In this document: positions 34,880-44,617 of the stretch, piece after piece | Layout of the letters: each line of letters starts with the position of its first letter | Position numbering within the stretch: position 1 is the stretch's first letter | Source: Dissophora ornata | Lineage: Eukaryota > Mortierellomycota > Mortierellomycetes > Mortierellales > Mortierellaceae | Assembly: GCA_025201705.1 (NCBI GenBank) | Contig: MU616698.1 | Span: forward strand, 1-53,762 | Reading direction: 5' to 3' | DNA length: 53,762 nt | Position numbers and translations under genes: made by a program | The notes under the pieces: model-generated | Database searches by the model: none | What the model was told of the DNA's origin: nothing | What the model saw: only the letters and a program-made list of their open reading frames with translations

Positions 34880-35415
34880 CGTCTAGCACGTCGACTGTGG
34901 TTTGCTTTGTCCTTCTCGGGGGAATGTCGAGGTGGGGGACCGATTTTTGGTTGTTTAGCACGTCGAATGTGGCTTGAAACCTCTTGCATGGGGGAACGTT
35001 TTGTCCTTCTCGGGGGAACGTCGCTGTCGAGTTGGGGGAACGTCTCTGTCGAGGTGGGGGACCGATTTTTGGTTGTTTACATGCGTCTAGCACGTCGAAT
35101 GTGGCTTGAAACCTCTTGCATGGGGGAACGTTTTGTCCTTCTCGGGGAACGTCGCTGTCGAGTTTGGGGAACGTCTCTGTCGAGGTGGGGGACCGATTTT
35201 TGGTTGTTTACATGCGTCTAGCACGTCGAATGTGGCTTGAAACCTCTTGCATGGGGGAACGTCTCTGTCGAGTTGGGGGACCGATTTTTGGTTGTTTACA
35301 TGCGTCTAGCACGTCAACTGTGGCTTGAAACCTCTTGCGCGGGGGAACGTTTTGTCCTTCTCGGGGGAACGTCTCTGTCGAGGTGGGGACCGATTTTTGG
35401 CGTCTAGCAAGTCAA
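34880..35415. repeat. Minisatellite of about 90-134-bp units
   Basis: Successive units start with GTCTAGCACGTC or a close variant at about 34880, 34952, 35086, 35216, 35306 and 35401. The full unit of about 130 bases contains GGCTTGAAACCTCTTGC, two or three GGGGGAACGT sub-repeats and GGGGGACCGATTTTTGG. Length differences between units come from loss of whole sub-repeats. The plus-strand reading frames across it merely translate the repeat. No spacer structure or gene is present. Confidence 0.93.
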
Positions 35416-36818
35416 CTTGGTTTGCATGGAGCTTGGTCCTTGTCCCCGCGGAAAGATAGAACAGAGGCCCTCGGACAGATTACGCGTATCTTTGCTAGCT
35501 GGTTGTGGGGTATGCTTGCCTATATTGTTTGCGTTAGTTGTTCGTGTATTCTAAATGCTACAGGGTGCGGTGCTGACAAGGACTGCTAGCAACACAGCCG
35601 AAGACAGCGTTGATGAAATTGATGATATCCCGATAAACGGTACTTTTGAGGTCGATAGCGATGCTGATGATCCAAGAAATGCGGCGGGTGATGCAAGCGG
35701 TGTCGTTGGTGACACTCCGGCAGTTGGAGGCGTCTCTATCGCGGTATGTATAGCGCTGCGTAGTCAGTTGTATTTCTCATAGGGTGTAGCGCGAGAATCC
35801 AGACAACCTCTATTGTACATTTGCATGGCAGCGCTGTAGTACTGAACGCGACACGGAAGATACTATATCGCGACTTGTTTATCCTACGTGCAGCCAGGCG
35901 ATATCATTCTGAGGAGCCGCAACTCAAAGAGGAACCGTAGTCTAAAGGCGAGGATGGGCGTTTTTTGATCTTAGAAAAGGACAGCCAAATAAAAAAAAGT
36001 CTGCCTTGGCTCGTTCTCACGCTGCCCGATAAAGTTAGAAATAAGGTATCTCCGTGCTAACCCAATGCAAAATCTTGAGGGACACAATTGCCCATTCCTC
36101 GCAAACTCATCAGCGACTGAAAACCATTCACACCATCGTACCTGACGATGATAGAATCACCCAAACGCTATTACAAATATTGAGGAGGTTACTCTAATAA
36201 TATAAAACTTGTTTGACGAGAATCTATTGAGAAATGACTATTATATGCTTGATCTAAGTGTCGGTTGGTGTGTCTTGACAGGTACTTTGAAAAGAAAACT
36301 GAGTATTCCTCGATGTGCTGTCGTTTACCACCCTTCTCTATGCCATCAATGCGTGCAAATAGTGAATAGTAACAAAATAAAACTGCTTCCATTGTGAACA
36401 GCCGAGAAATGGTGGAGTTTACTCAGTAGCATGTCATGAAAACCGGTACTTTTTGCCAAAGCAGATACTGTCTTCGCTATGTGAACGTGTTCTCCGTTGA
36501 GACATCCAACTATCCTGTGAATTTGGATGATTTTGAAGAAGTGATGGTGAGGTTCTTTATTCTTAAACATTCAAGGCAATTCCTCATTGGTATCCTGCCG
36601 ACAAGTCGTCAGGAGTCTTGTGGCACACGCGTGCTGGTCATGCATGCTGGTATCCCGGCGCATTCCGTTCTTACGCGTGTCTGACTTAGGCGCGTCGCTC
36701 ATTCGCGTATTGGCTATTCATGTCGCGTGCGAAGAGCTAGCTGCACAAATCCAAGACAATGGGTGTTGACTGGCCAATACACTGTAGACTGGTGTATCCG
36801 AGCTTTCTGATCCCCTTG
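35416..36818. other. Unassigned region with a possible lone exon
   Basis: No intact gene. At 35564-35741 a reading frame (TASNTAEDSVDEIDDIPING and onward) lies between an acceptor-like CTACAG and a donor-like GCG|GTATGT, and could be an exon fragment. The reading frame just upstream (WSLSPRKDRTEALGQITRIF) ends in a donor-like GGG|GTATGC, but the phases do not match, so a working gene cannot be built. The rest is AT-rich and shows no family resemblance. Confidence 0.3.
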
Positions 36819-37155
36819 TCGCTCCTGTTTATTCATAATTATCGATTGTGTCCACTGCGGTCCATCTCGTTTTGATACACAGAGCTTGTTTTATTGCGAA
36901 GCTTGTTTTATTGCGCTCCCATTCACGCCACTATTCAAGCTGGAAGCCTCTTTGACTCGGAAGAGTATAAAAGCGAGCCTCTTTCCTTTCTTCTCTCTTC
37001 TCTTCTCTTTTCTTCCTCTCCATTCATTCTCCTCAACAGGACGCTTCAGGTAAGTCCAAAATGTCTTTCTCTTCTTTGTCTCCACAGGCGGTACATTCTC
37101 TCGACGTTTCTTTTCCTCTCTTTCATTTTCTCCTCACTCCTTGGACCACGTCCAG
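36819..37155 (+). promoter_or_regulatory. Inverted copy of the epimerase-gene promoter and 5' leader
   Basis: This stretch matches the reverse complement of 40010-40304, the region upstream of the epimerase-like gene. Shared parts include GTCGCTCCTGTTTATTC, GATACACAGAGCTTGTTT, GGAAGCCTCTTTGACTCGG, the CT-rich tract, and GACGCTTCAGGTAAGTCC with its likely 5'-leader intron donor. The copy carries a clear TATAAAAG at about 36966 where the other has CATAAAAA, plus a small internal tandem duplication around AGCTTGTTTTATTGCG. Similarity stops after GGACCACGTCCAG. No epimerase coding sequence follows. Confidence 0.85.
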
Positions 37156-37553
37156 TGTTTGCTTAGCTTCTCTGTCTCTCCTTGTTTCCACGAGCTTCTT
37201 TATTGTTGTTGTCGTTTTGGGGCTATCCCCAAGAGGACGGCGAGAAGTGGGGTGAGAGTGATAGCTCGAGGATTAACCAAGTTCTTCTCTTTTGAACACC
37301 GTAGCGCGTACCTGGGCTCGCCCCACGCGTCGAAACGATACATGGTCGCGAATCCGGGTCTATGGCTCTGGCAGCTGTAAGTCTAATGTTGATGCCTTTA
37401 ATGCTACAGCTATGAAGACGTCGTTTGGTAAGTCTAACCGTTGGTTTGATCAATACATCATTACACGCATACAGTAGGACCGTAAAACTGATAAACACGC
37501 AATTCGGGGAGGACGTGCGCCCAATGTCTTGACGAAGGACACTCTCCATCGCC
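37156..37553. other. Fragmentary region between the promoter copy and the hairpin
   Basis: Bases 37395-37490 are shared in inverted orientation with 33919-33985. Splice-like signals (CT|GTAAGT, CTACAG, TTTG|GTAAGT, ATACAG) bracket tiny possible exons near 37378-37475, but no meaningful protein results. Probably decayed gene fragments. Confidence 0.35.
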
Positions 37554-37736
37554 CAACCACACAACTCACCTCACTGACCAATGTCGAATTCCACATGCAC
37601 CTTAACTCGTTGTGTTTTCAGAGCTCCACAGATGAGTGGGTCCACCTGCTCGGGGGTTCTGTTGAGCTCTGAAAACACAGTGAGTTAAGGTGCATGTAGA
37701 ATCCGACATTGGTCAGTGAGGTGAGTTGTGTGGTTG
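37554..37736. repeat. Long inverted repeat (hairpin) with 73-bp arms
   Basis: The arms are 37554-37626 and 37664-37736, separated by a 37-base loop. They match as reverse complements at all but about four positions; both arms end at the loop in GAGCTC. The sequence CATCGCC occurs directly left of the left arm (37547-37553) and again at 37742-37748, just right of the right arm, which could be a target-site duplication. The structure resembles a foldback or MITE-type element, but no transposase or known terminal motif is present. Confidence 0.92.
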
Positions 37737-37738
37737 CA

Positions 37739-38032
37739 GTGCATCGCCACGAAATTTCAGAGTCACAAGCGAAATCAACTTTCCAGTCGCTGAAGTCATT
37801 GAAGAAGCACATCAATGGGGAGACTTCAACTGGTAGAAGTCCCTGCTTCAGGATCCTCCGACTCTCGAACAGCATGGATTCGACTGAGGAGAACAGACAC
37901 GTAAAGGAGATGAAGAAGATCCGAGCATAACTCAAGGACATGACAGCAGCCTACGAAGACAACTACCGTAGGCTGTCTAGCCTCCACAAACAGGTCCTGA
38001 AAGCTCGCAAGTCCAAGTCCAAGTCTAAGTAG
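37739..38032 (+). pseudogene. Broken small coiled-coil reading frame
   Basis: From the hairpin edge a frame reads a charged helical sequence (ENRHVKEMKKIRA), hits a TAA at 37928-37930, then continues in the same frame as LKDMTAAYEDNYRRLSSLHK and a Lys/Ser-rich tail to a TAG at 38030. The continuity of helical, Lys-rich sequence across the stop suggests a real protein 3' end with a nonsense mutation. The family is not recognised; it could be a remnant of a mobile-element protein or of a host gene. Confidence 0.4.
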
Positions 38033-38891
38033 AATGCAGCGGTCCTAATTGTCAACTCTTCCAGAATAAAGAACGTCAAGAAGGGACCTTTCAGAAGGGG
38101 GTTTTCGGACTTGCTAATTGAACCAGCACGAACAACTTGTCCCTTCGTCTGTCAGACTATTTGCCCTCATATTACATTTATGAAGGTCAAATATATTCCC
38201 TCCGTACTCGAAATATCCGTCTCTGTTGGGGGCACGAGCACGGGAGTTGTTGGCAAACAAGGGGTGTGATGGAGCTTTCTTGCGCGGCATGAAGAAAAAG
38301 TTGGAGATGTGATGTGCAATGCGGGGGGGGGGGGTTCAAAGACACCGTACATGTACCTATTGCTTAGATATATCAATTGTACTCTAACCCAGGCGGATGA
38401 ACCTTGAAACTGAGTAGTTTTTGTGTGGACACACTGACAGTGCGTTGCCTGTGGTAGCTCTTTCCCTCATCCAATACGCATGCATGCACCTTTGCAGCTC
38501 GTTTACAAGTCCATTGGCTTTTTCATGTTTAAGGTTGATTCGCCGCAAATTTACCCTATTGGTAGGCCTAGACGCGTTTTGTGCAAATTCCAACTGTTCT
38601 TGCTGACGCGATGTGACCAACACGACGTGCTTCCTCGGAGTCCTTACTAACCAGAAAAATGGAGTGAAAGTGCGGCGTGAAAATCGTGACCTTTAGAGAA
38701 GTGTCGAATGCATAACAAAGTCATCAGTCAAGTGGGAAATCACTTTTTTTTTATTATTCTCAGCGCATGAATAACTGTACGTGCACGTTTCTTTGGTTTG
38801 ATTCGTTTGGTCAAAAACACAGCGCATGTGGCATAATTTTTCCCTTTGTGGACACTTGCATGAAGAAAGGCGAGGGGGGAATCTACTAAAT
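38033..38891. other. Intergenic region downstream of the epimerase-like gene
   Basis: No gene is recognised. A run of 10 or more G lies at about 38323-38333. The region beside 38892 is the 3' flank of the minus-strand epimerase-like gene. Confidence 0.45.
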
Positions 38892-39887
38892 CTACTTGGA
38901 CGCACGCTGCTTCTCAAGGAAACCGCCCAGCCATGACTGTGCATAAATGTTAATACCCGCTGCCATACCCCCGGTCTTTGTAGGAGTCCAGTCCAACAGT
39001 GACTGCGCCCTGGTGCTGTGATGGTTCAAACTCGTATTGAAAGCTTGGATGAACAACTGGGGCATCACATTGCCCTCAGGGATACCCGTTAGCTCGACTT
39101 TGCCTTTGTACCCCATCTCCTCCGCAAACCGTCTCAACACAAACGCAAGGCTCTCATGCGAGGTTGCTACATCAAAGATTGGGTAATGGTTCTTGCGACC
39201 CGAGATCAACTCGAGCTTCTCGACAGCGGCTACAAATGCGGACGCAACATCGTCGACATGGATCAAGGACAGTGAAGCATTGGGATCGGCTTGGAGCGAG
39301 ATCGGGGTGCTGTTCTGGATGCTGTTGTATATCTGTGCGAAGTAAATGTCCCAGATGTCGCCAGTGCCTCCGTACACGAGACCCGGGCGGATCACGGCCG
39401 TGTTCAAATGGTCGTACGAGGCTAGGACTTGACGCTCCAATTCGGGACGCCATGCAACCAATGCGGGACTCTGATGCGCCGAAGTCTTGACCCCGACGGC
39501 GGTAAGATCGCTGGTGGGGTTTGCGCTAGATCCGTGGACCCACATTCCCGAACAATAGATGAACCCGATCTTGGGCAGGTGTGCGGACTGTCGATCCTTG
39601 GAGAGACGGACGAGAGGTTCTAGGATGGCTTTGTTGCCGTTTTGAATACCGGAGAGGTCGATAACCACTTCAATGTTTTCATTTTTGACAGTTTCGATCC
39701 AGGGTGGGGTCTGATGGCGGTCGGTCTCGATGGCTCCGGTGATAGGGATGATTTCGTTGGACCGGAGGAGATTCTCCTTGCTAGAGCTGCGGCTCGTACC
39801 ATAGACGATGTGATTAGCACGGCGAAGAGCCTGCGAGAGACGGAGGCCGATGTAGCCAGTGGCACCGATGACGAGAACTTTGACCAT
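38892..39887 (-). CDS. NAD-dependent epimerase/dehydratase (extended SDR)
   Basis: A single minus-strand exon encodes 331 residues. The N-terminus VKVLVIGATGYIGLRL is the Rossmann dinucleotide-binding motif GxxGxxG of extended or atypical short-chain dehydrogenases. Further matches are VVIDLSGIQNGNKA, FIYCSGMWVHG in place of the usual catalytic strand, AVIRPGLVYGG and LSLIHVDDVASAFVAAVE, which is typical of NAD-dependent epimerases. A classical YxxxK is not evident, so it may be an atypical SDR or NmrA-like reductase. The substrate is unknown; a soluble cytosolic protein is likely. The leader appears to contain an intron (donor CAG|GTAAGT near 40117). Its promoter is duplicated in inverted orientation at 36.8-37.2 kb. 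Confidence 0.88.
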   Translation of the reverse strand: MVKVLVIGATGYIGLRLSQALRRANHIVYGTSRSSSKENLLRSNEIIPITGAIETDRHQTPPWIETVKNENIEVVIDLSGIQNGNKAILEPLVRLSKDRQSAHLPKIGFIYCSGMWVHGSSANPTSDLTAVGVKTSAHQSPALVAWRPELERQVLASYDHLNTAVIRPGLVYGGTGDIWDIYFAQIYNSIQNSTPISLQADPNASLSLIHVDDVASAFVAAVEKLELISGRKNHYPIFDVATSHESLAFVLRRFAEEMGYKGKVELTGIPEGNVMPQLFIQAFNTSLNHHSTRAQSLLDWTPTKTGGMAAGINIYAQSWLGGFLEKQRASK

Positions 39888-40551
39888 GGTTAGGTTTAGA
39901 TGGAAGCTTTACTTGGTGAGAGAGAGGAGCTGAAGAAGCTGGAGCGAGGAGAGAGAGATAAGAGCGATATGTGAGAGTGGAAAGTTGTTTTTATACCTGC
40001 GTGAAAATGCTGGACGTGGTCCAAGAATTGAGGAGAAAATGAGAGAAAGGGAAAGAAACGTCGAGAGAGTGTACCGGCTGTGGAGAGAGCGAAGAAAAAG
40101 GCATTTTGGACTTACCTGAAGCGTCCAATGGTGGCAAATGGAGAGGAAGAAAAGAGAAGAGAAGAGAAGAGAAGAGGCTCGTTTTTATGCTCTCCCGAGT
40201 CAAAGAGGCTTCCATCTTGAATGGTGGCGTAAATGAAAGCGCAACAAACAAGCTCTGTGTATCGAAACGACATGAACCGTGGGTGGGGAATAAACAGGAG
40301 CGACGCAGAGCGACAGCTTTGCATTTTGGTATCTTGGATCAGAAAGCAAGGACACACCAGCCTACCATTCAGCGAATTTTCATTATCCTGGAGCCAGGCA
40401 GCAACTGGCAGCAAAAGCGACGTCACGGGAGCTGAGCTGAAGCTAGGGCAGTCAAATGGGTGGCCATCCTCCCAGGGGATGAACATGCACATCTGTTTCT
40501 TCATCACATCATCAACCAAGCAAAGGGACAACTCAGCATTAACAGCACACG
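39888..40551. promoter_or_regulatory. Divergent promoter of the epimerase-like gene and coatomer delta
   Basis: The epimerase side (40010-40304) contains, on the minus strand, a CATAAAAA TATA-like element near 40182-40190, a CT-rich tract and a likely 5'-leader intron. This block is the one copied at 36819-37155. The coatomer side (about 40305-40551) has no obvious TATA box. Confidence 0.6.
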
Positions 40552-43111
40552 ATGGTAATCATTCTGACATCTCAGGGAACAAAGGAGATATATTCATTTC
40601 AGGACAAAAAAACAATGTCTTCGAAAGAGTGGCGACACGTTTTCGTTACCTGACATCATCTTCATTCCATCTGATCACTCGTCTAGGTTGTTCTCGCAAT
40701 CTCCATCTGCACTAAGAGCGGCAAAGGTAAACGGCATGGAGCCATCCAGGTCCTCGCCAATTATTATTCGGACCATGTCCAGAGCGAGATAAGCGACTTC
40801 GACCTCAATTCTCACCTGCCAATTCTGTGCATCCAACCGATGACATAGCGCTCATCTCGCGTCAGTTCCGTGAGATGACACGAGCCAGGATTGAGGGCTT
40901 GATCGCATCCTTCCCCAAGCTCACCAGCAGTGGGCAACAACATACTACGATCGAGACCGATCATGTGCGATACGTCTATCAGCCATTGGAAGACCTCTTC
41001 GTCGTTTTGATCACCAACAAACAGTCCAACATTCTTCAAGGTACGATATGATACATCTCATCTGAAAGGACGTCCGCTACTAGGCTCTAGGGATATGCCG
41101 CGTAGCAAGCAAGAGTGTAGCAGCCATAATGTTAAATGTACCACAATTTCTTCAAATGTTCCTCGGATCCTAGATATCGACACATTGCAGCTGGTCTCCA
41201 GAGTCGTGTCGTCCGTGTGCAGACCCACAGACGCGCACGAGATTGACAGGAATGCGTTCGAACTGCTAAGTTCGTTTGATGAGATCATCTCGCTCGGCTA
41301 CAGGGAGAACGTGAACTTGGCACAGGTCGGAAGCATCTCGGAGATGGACAGTCATGAAGAAAAGATTCAGGAGATGATCGAGAAGGTATGTCTGAGAGCA
41401 ATTGAACTGTCATGGATATATGTACTCAAAGTAAGGGATAGATTGCAGAAGTCTAATCGCGCCTGCTCTATTAAATAAAATGGATCGAATAGAACAAGGA
41501 GCGCGAGGCAAAGGAGGAACTCAAGCGCAGAGCAAAGATCTTGGATCTTCAAAGAAAGGAGCAGAGAAAGAACACGGGCGGTATGAGTGGCGCATATGGC
41601 CAAGGAATGGGGGGCGGATATGGCCAGAGCAGCCCTATGGGCTTTGGCGGCCAGTCAGGCATGGGTGGCATGGGTGGCATGGGAAGCACGGGAAGCAACC
41701 AGGGATACGAGTCATCTACTCCCACGGACGACGGTGTTTCCAAGTTCAGGTAAAGACTCCGCTCAATCAGTGTCGCGAGGCTTTGAAAATAGCAAAAGAC
41801 GAACTCTAACTTCATTTCCTCCCTTCATGCAACAGCGCTGCTCCTAAGGCGCCAGCAATGAAAGCCAGGGGCATGCAATTGGGACGCAAACAGAACAATG
41901 TGGATCTCATGGAATCACTGCGTTCAGAAGCGGAGGCCGCACCTGCTATTCAGCATCAGGCTCTTATTCAGCCAAGTTACTCTGCGCCAGCTGAACCCGC
42001 GTTCCCCATGGAGAACGTACATGTTCACATTGAGGAAAAGATTACAATGGTTGCCAACAGGGACGGCGGTTTGGATAACATGGAGGTCAAGGGAGATTTG
42101 ATGCTCCGTGTCTCTGATCCCTCGCGCACCAAGATCAGCCTCTCACTCACTCACTTGGAAGACTCTAACATTCAGTTCAAGGTGCGGCCTTGCTTTGAAA
42201 TCGGAGTAATACATAAGCCTAAACCAATACTGATAACTCCACGTTATTATTATGCATCTAGACCCATCCTAACGTCAACAAGGTCCTATTTAACAGCGAG
42301 AAGGTTATCGCATTCAGAGATTCGTCAAAGGAGTTCCCTCTCAATACGCCCACAGGAGTATTACGTTGGAGATTTATCAGCAAGGACGAGAGCTCTATCC
42401 CTCTCTCAAGTAAGTATTGCTCCAATACTCTAAACTTCAAGGAGCTGGATTACAGAAACTGTATATGTTACCTTATTCATTTTTATGCCATTACCTTGTC
42501 TCGTCTCAGTCAATTGCTGGCCATCTCCAGCTGGCGATGGATCCTGTGATGTCAACATTGAATACCAGTTAGAGAACGAGGATATGAACTTCAAGAACGT
42601 CAACATCATTATCCCTATTCCGTAAGTGCCGCCAACAAATACTTGTGGCCGTACTGAGATGTTGCTGCTTGCTGTGTCTGACCTAAGAATTGGCCTTCCT
42701 TATTTCTCTCTGCACTGCTTTAGACAAGGAGCAACCCCTACAGTGGGTGAATTGGATGGTGAGTACCTCCTGGATCCCGCACAGGGCGCTTTGATCTGGC
42801 AGCTGCCCTCGATTAGCTCTGAAAATTCCGCAGGAAGCATGGAGTTCAACTGCATGGGCGAGGACGTTGAGAGTTACTTTCCTGTGTCAGTCCAGTTTGA
42901 GAGCGAGCGCCTCATCTGCGACGTCGATGTAAGTCATCATGTCCCGATACTTCTTTTGCCAATGGTCATCCATAAAAAAAACTGATGACCCGCTACGTCA
43001 TTCAATCTCTTCGATTCATAGGTTGTGGCCGTCACGCAGGTCGCAGACGGCTCGGACGTACCTTTCTCGAAGCAGAGTACTCTGACGCCACTAGAGTACA
43101 GTGTTGTGTAA
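40552..43111 (+). CDS. RET2: Coatomer subunit delta (delta-COP)
   Basis: Ten exons join in phase: 40552-40554, 40687-40726, 40849-41040, 41174-41385, 41493-41749, 41836-42181, 42262-42409, 42510-42621, 42724-42928 and 43022-43111, giving 534 residues. Delta-COP is part of the COPI coat for Golgi-to-ER and intra-Golgi transport. The N-terminal longin domain reads [20 protein letters not shown] and [21 protein letters not shown] coiled stretch ([14 protein letters not shown]) leads to a Gly/Met-rich linker of GGM repeats. The C-terminal mu-homology domain includes [30 protein letters not shown] and [10 protein letters not shown]. The first coding exon is only the ATG; the next begins GTTGTTCTC. 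Length fits the family (yeast Ret2 and human ARCN1 are slightly above 500). One donor is GTGCGG, weaker than the rest. Confidence 0.95.
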
Positions 43112-44617
43112 GCGAGATTGCGTGGCAGAAACCGAGTACCATATTGGATAAATGGGTAATTTGTGGAGAACCATAGAGGTGGATACATCAAAAAAGAACA
43201 ATAAATACCTTGCTTTGCTAAAATTGGTGGCATTTTTCATATAACCCTCGCACGCACCCATCTTTTCTCTTTAGCCCACATGGGCCAAAGGTCAGTGCCC
43301 ATTCCCACGCACACTCTGCCTTGCTCATAGACTCTCATGCCTCGATTTCGTCTCTCAATTGCCTCTAACAATGCTCCTCGTCTCCTCGTCTTCTTCTCCT
43401 CATGCTCGATGCAATCTGATTAGGAGGAGTCCTACTCAACCCCGCAAGTGATCGCTTGTATTGAACAAGGTCAGCCCAACCTTCATGAAGTATGTTTCCC
43501 TTCAGAGCAAGGTTATCGTTTGTTGGCATGGGTTTCTTTTTCGTTCTTTCTATGGGGCCTGTGCATGCGCCGAGCCGTACAGGCGGCGGGAGCTTGCTCT
43601 TGCCTGGTTCTATTTTCTTGGTGATGATACTGCCTGGCAGTAGTCTCTGTTTCTGTTATACCTGCACCCTAGACTTTTGTTTGTTCTGATATGGTGGATG
43701 CTTACGTTGAGGCTGTTCGCAGCCTCTGGGGCTACTGAACCACTATTATTTGTTCGCTCTACACCGGCCTTTGCGACTCTATTTCGTTGTTGCGGTATCT
43801 GCACATGAGCTCCTCGTGCAGATAGTTGGGTTTGCCTCTGGCATTGCGTCCGATGGTTCCTTCATTCTGGTGCACGGTTGAAATCGGTTTGTTCTTTGCC
43901 TCAACTTGTCATGCTCGTCTGAGCCTCTGGTGCTTCATCCGGGAAGTAGTGTTCGGAGCCTGGACCGCTCCCACCTCGTTGGCGGCCTTTGTAGCGCTAG
44001 ATTATACCCTCCTTTTTATTGTTGGTGACTTTTTGTTGCTCTCCGACCCCCACACGTAGGGTAGAATGTCTCTTTCACCTGGGATGACCAGTCCAATCTC
44101 TTCCGCAATTGCGTGTTGGTTTCCTCGGGCGGCTGCAGGCTCTGTGCGACTGCAATCTTGGGATGGGCCGGCCAGGACCCTCCTTTTGGTCATCTTTAGG
44201 GCAGTAGTTTAAGTTATTCTTTTCTTTCAGATCTTGTTCTCTTTTCAAAATCCAGCGACCAGCTCTCCCATGACCATTCTTATACCAAGCGAACCAGCCA
44301 GAAACCCCCTTGCCAACGCGATGACTTTGTCTTTTGATGCGATTTGATATACAGAGTGTTGTGTTGTGTGCAAGGTTTCATGTTCAAGCGACAGTTCCAC
44401 TTCGAGTGAAGTGGCTGTCCACCCAGTATTGGAGTACGATGGCTTGCCACCTGCCCGTGGTGTACTCTGCACAGCTCCTCTTGCACTTTGTGGCAAGGGG
44501 ACAGACCGAGAGCAAGCCTCGAATAGCACCACATTGCAAATAAAGATTAATTTGCGTGACTCCTAATAAAAAAATTTTACTTAGTCGGTTCATTACCTTT
44601 TGAATGTCACGACACGA
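43112..44617. other. Intergenic region upstream of the b5-reductase-like gene
   Basis: About 1.5 kb without a recognisable gene. A minus-strand reading frame at 44245-44532 and two more at 43610-43804 and 44002-44193 look moderately protein-like but match nothing I know and are interrupted, so this may be an old mobile-element relic. The part just before 44618 is AT-rich and is probably the promoter or leader of the next gene. Confidence 0.35.

Noticed and set aside
34880..35415. Regular repeat array considered as CRISPR
   Set aside because: The window is eukaryotic, units are contiguous without unique spacers and vary in length by loss of sub-repeats, so it is a minisatellite.
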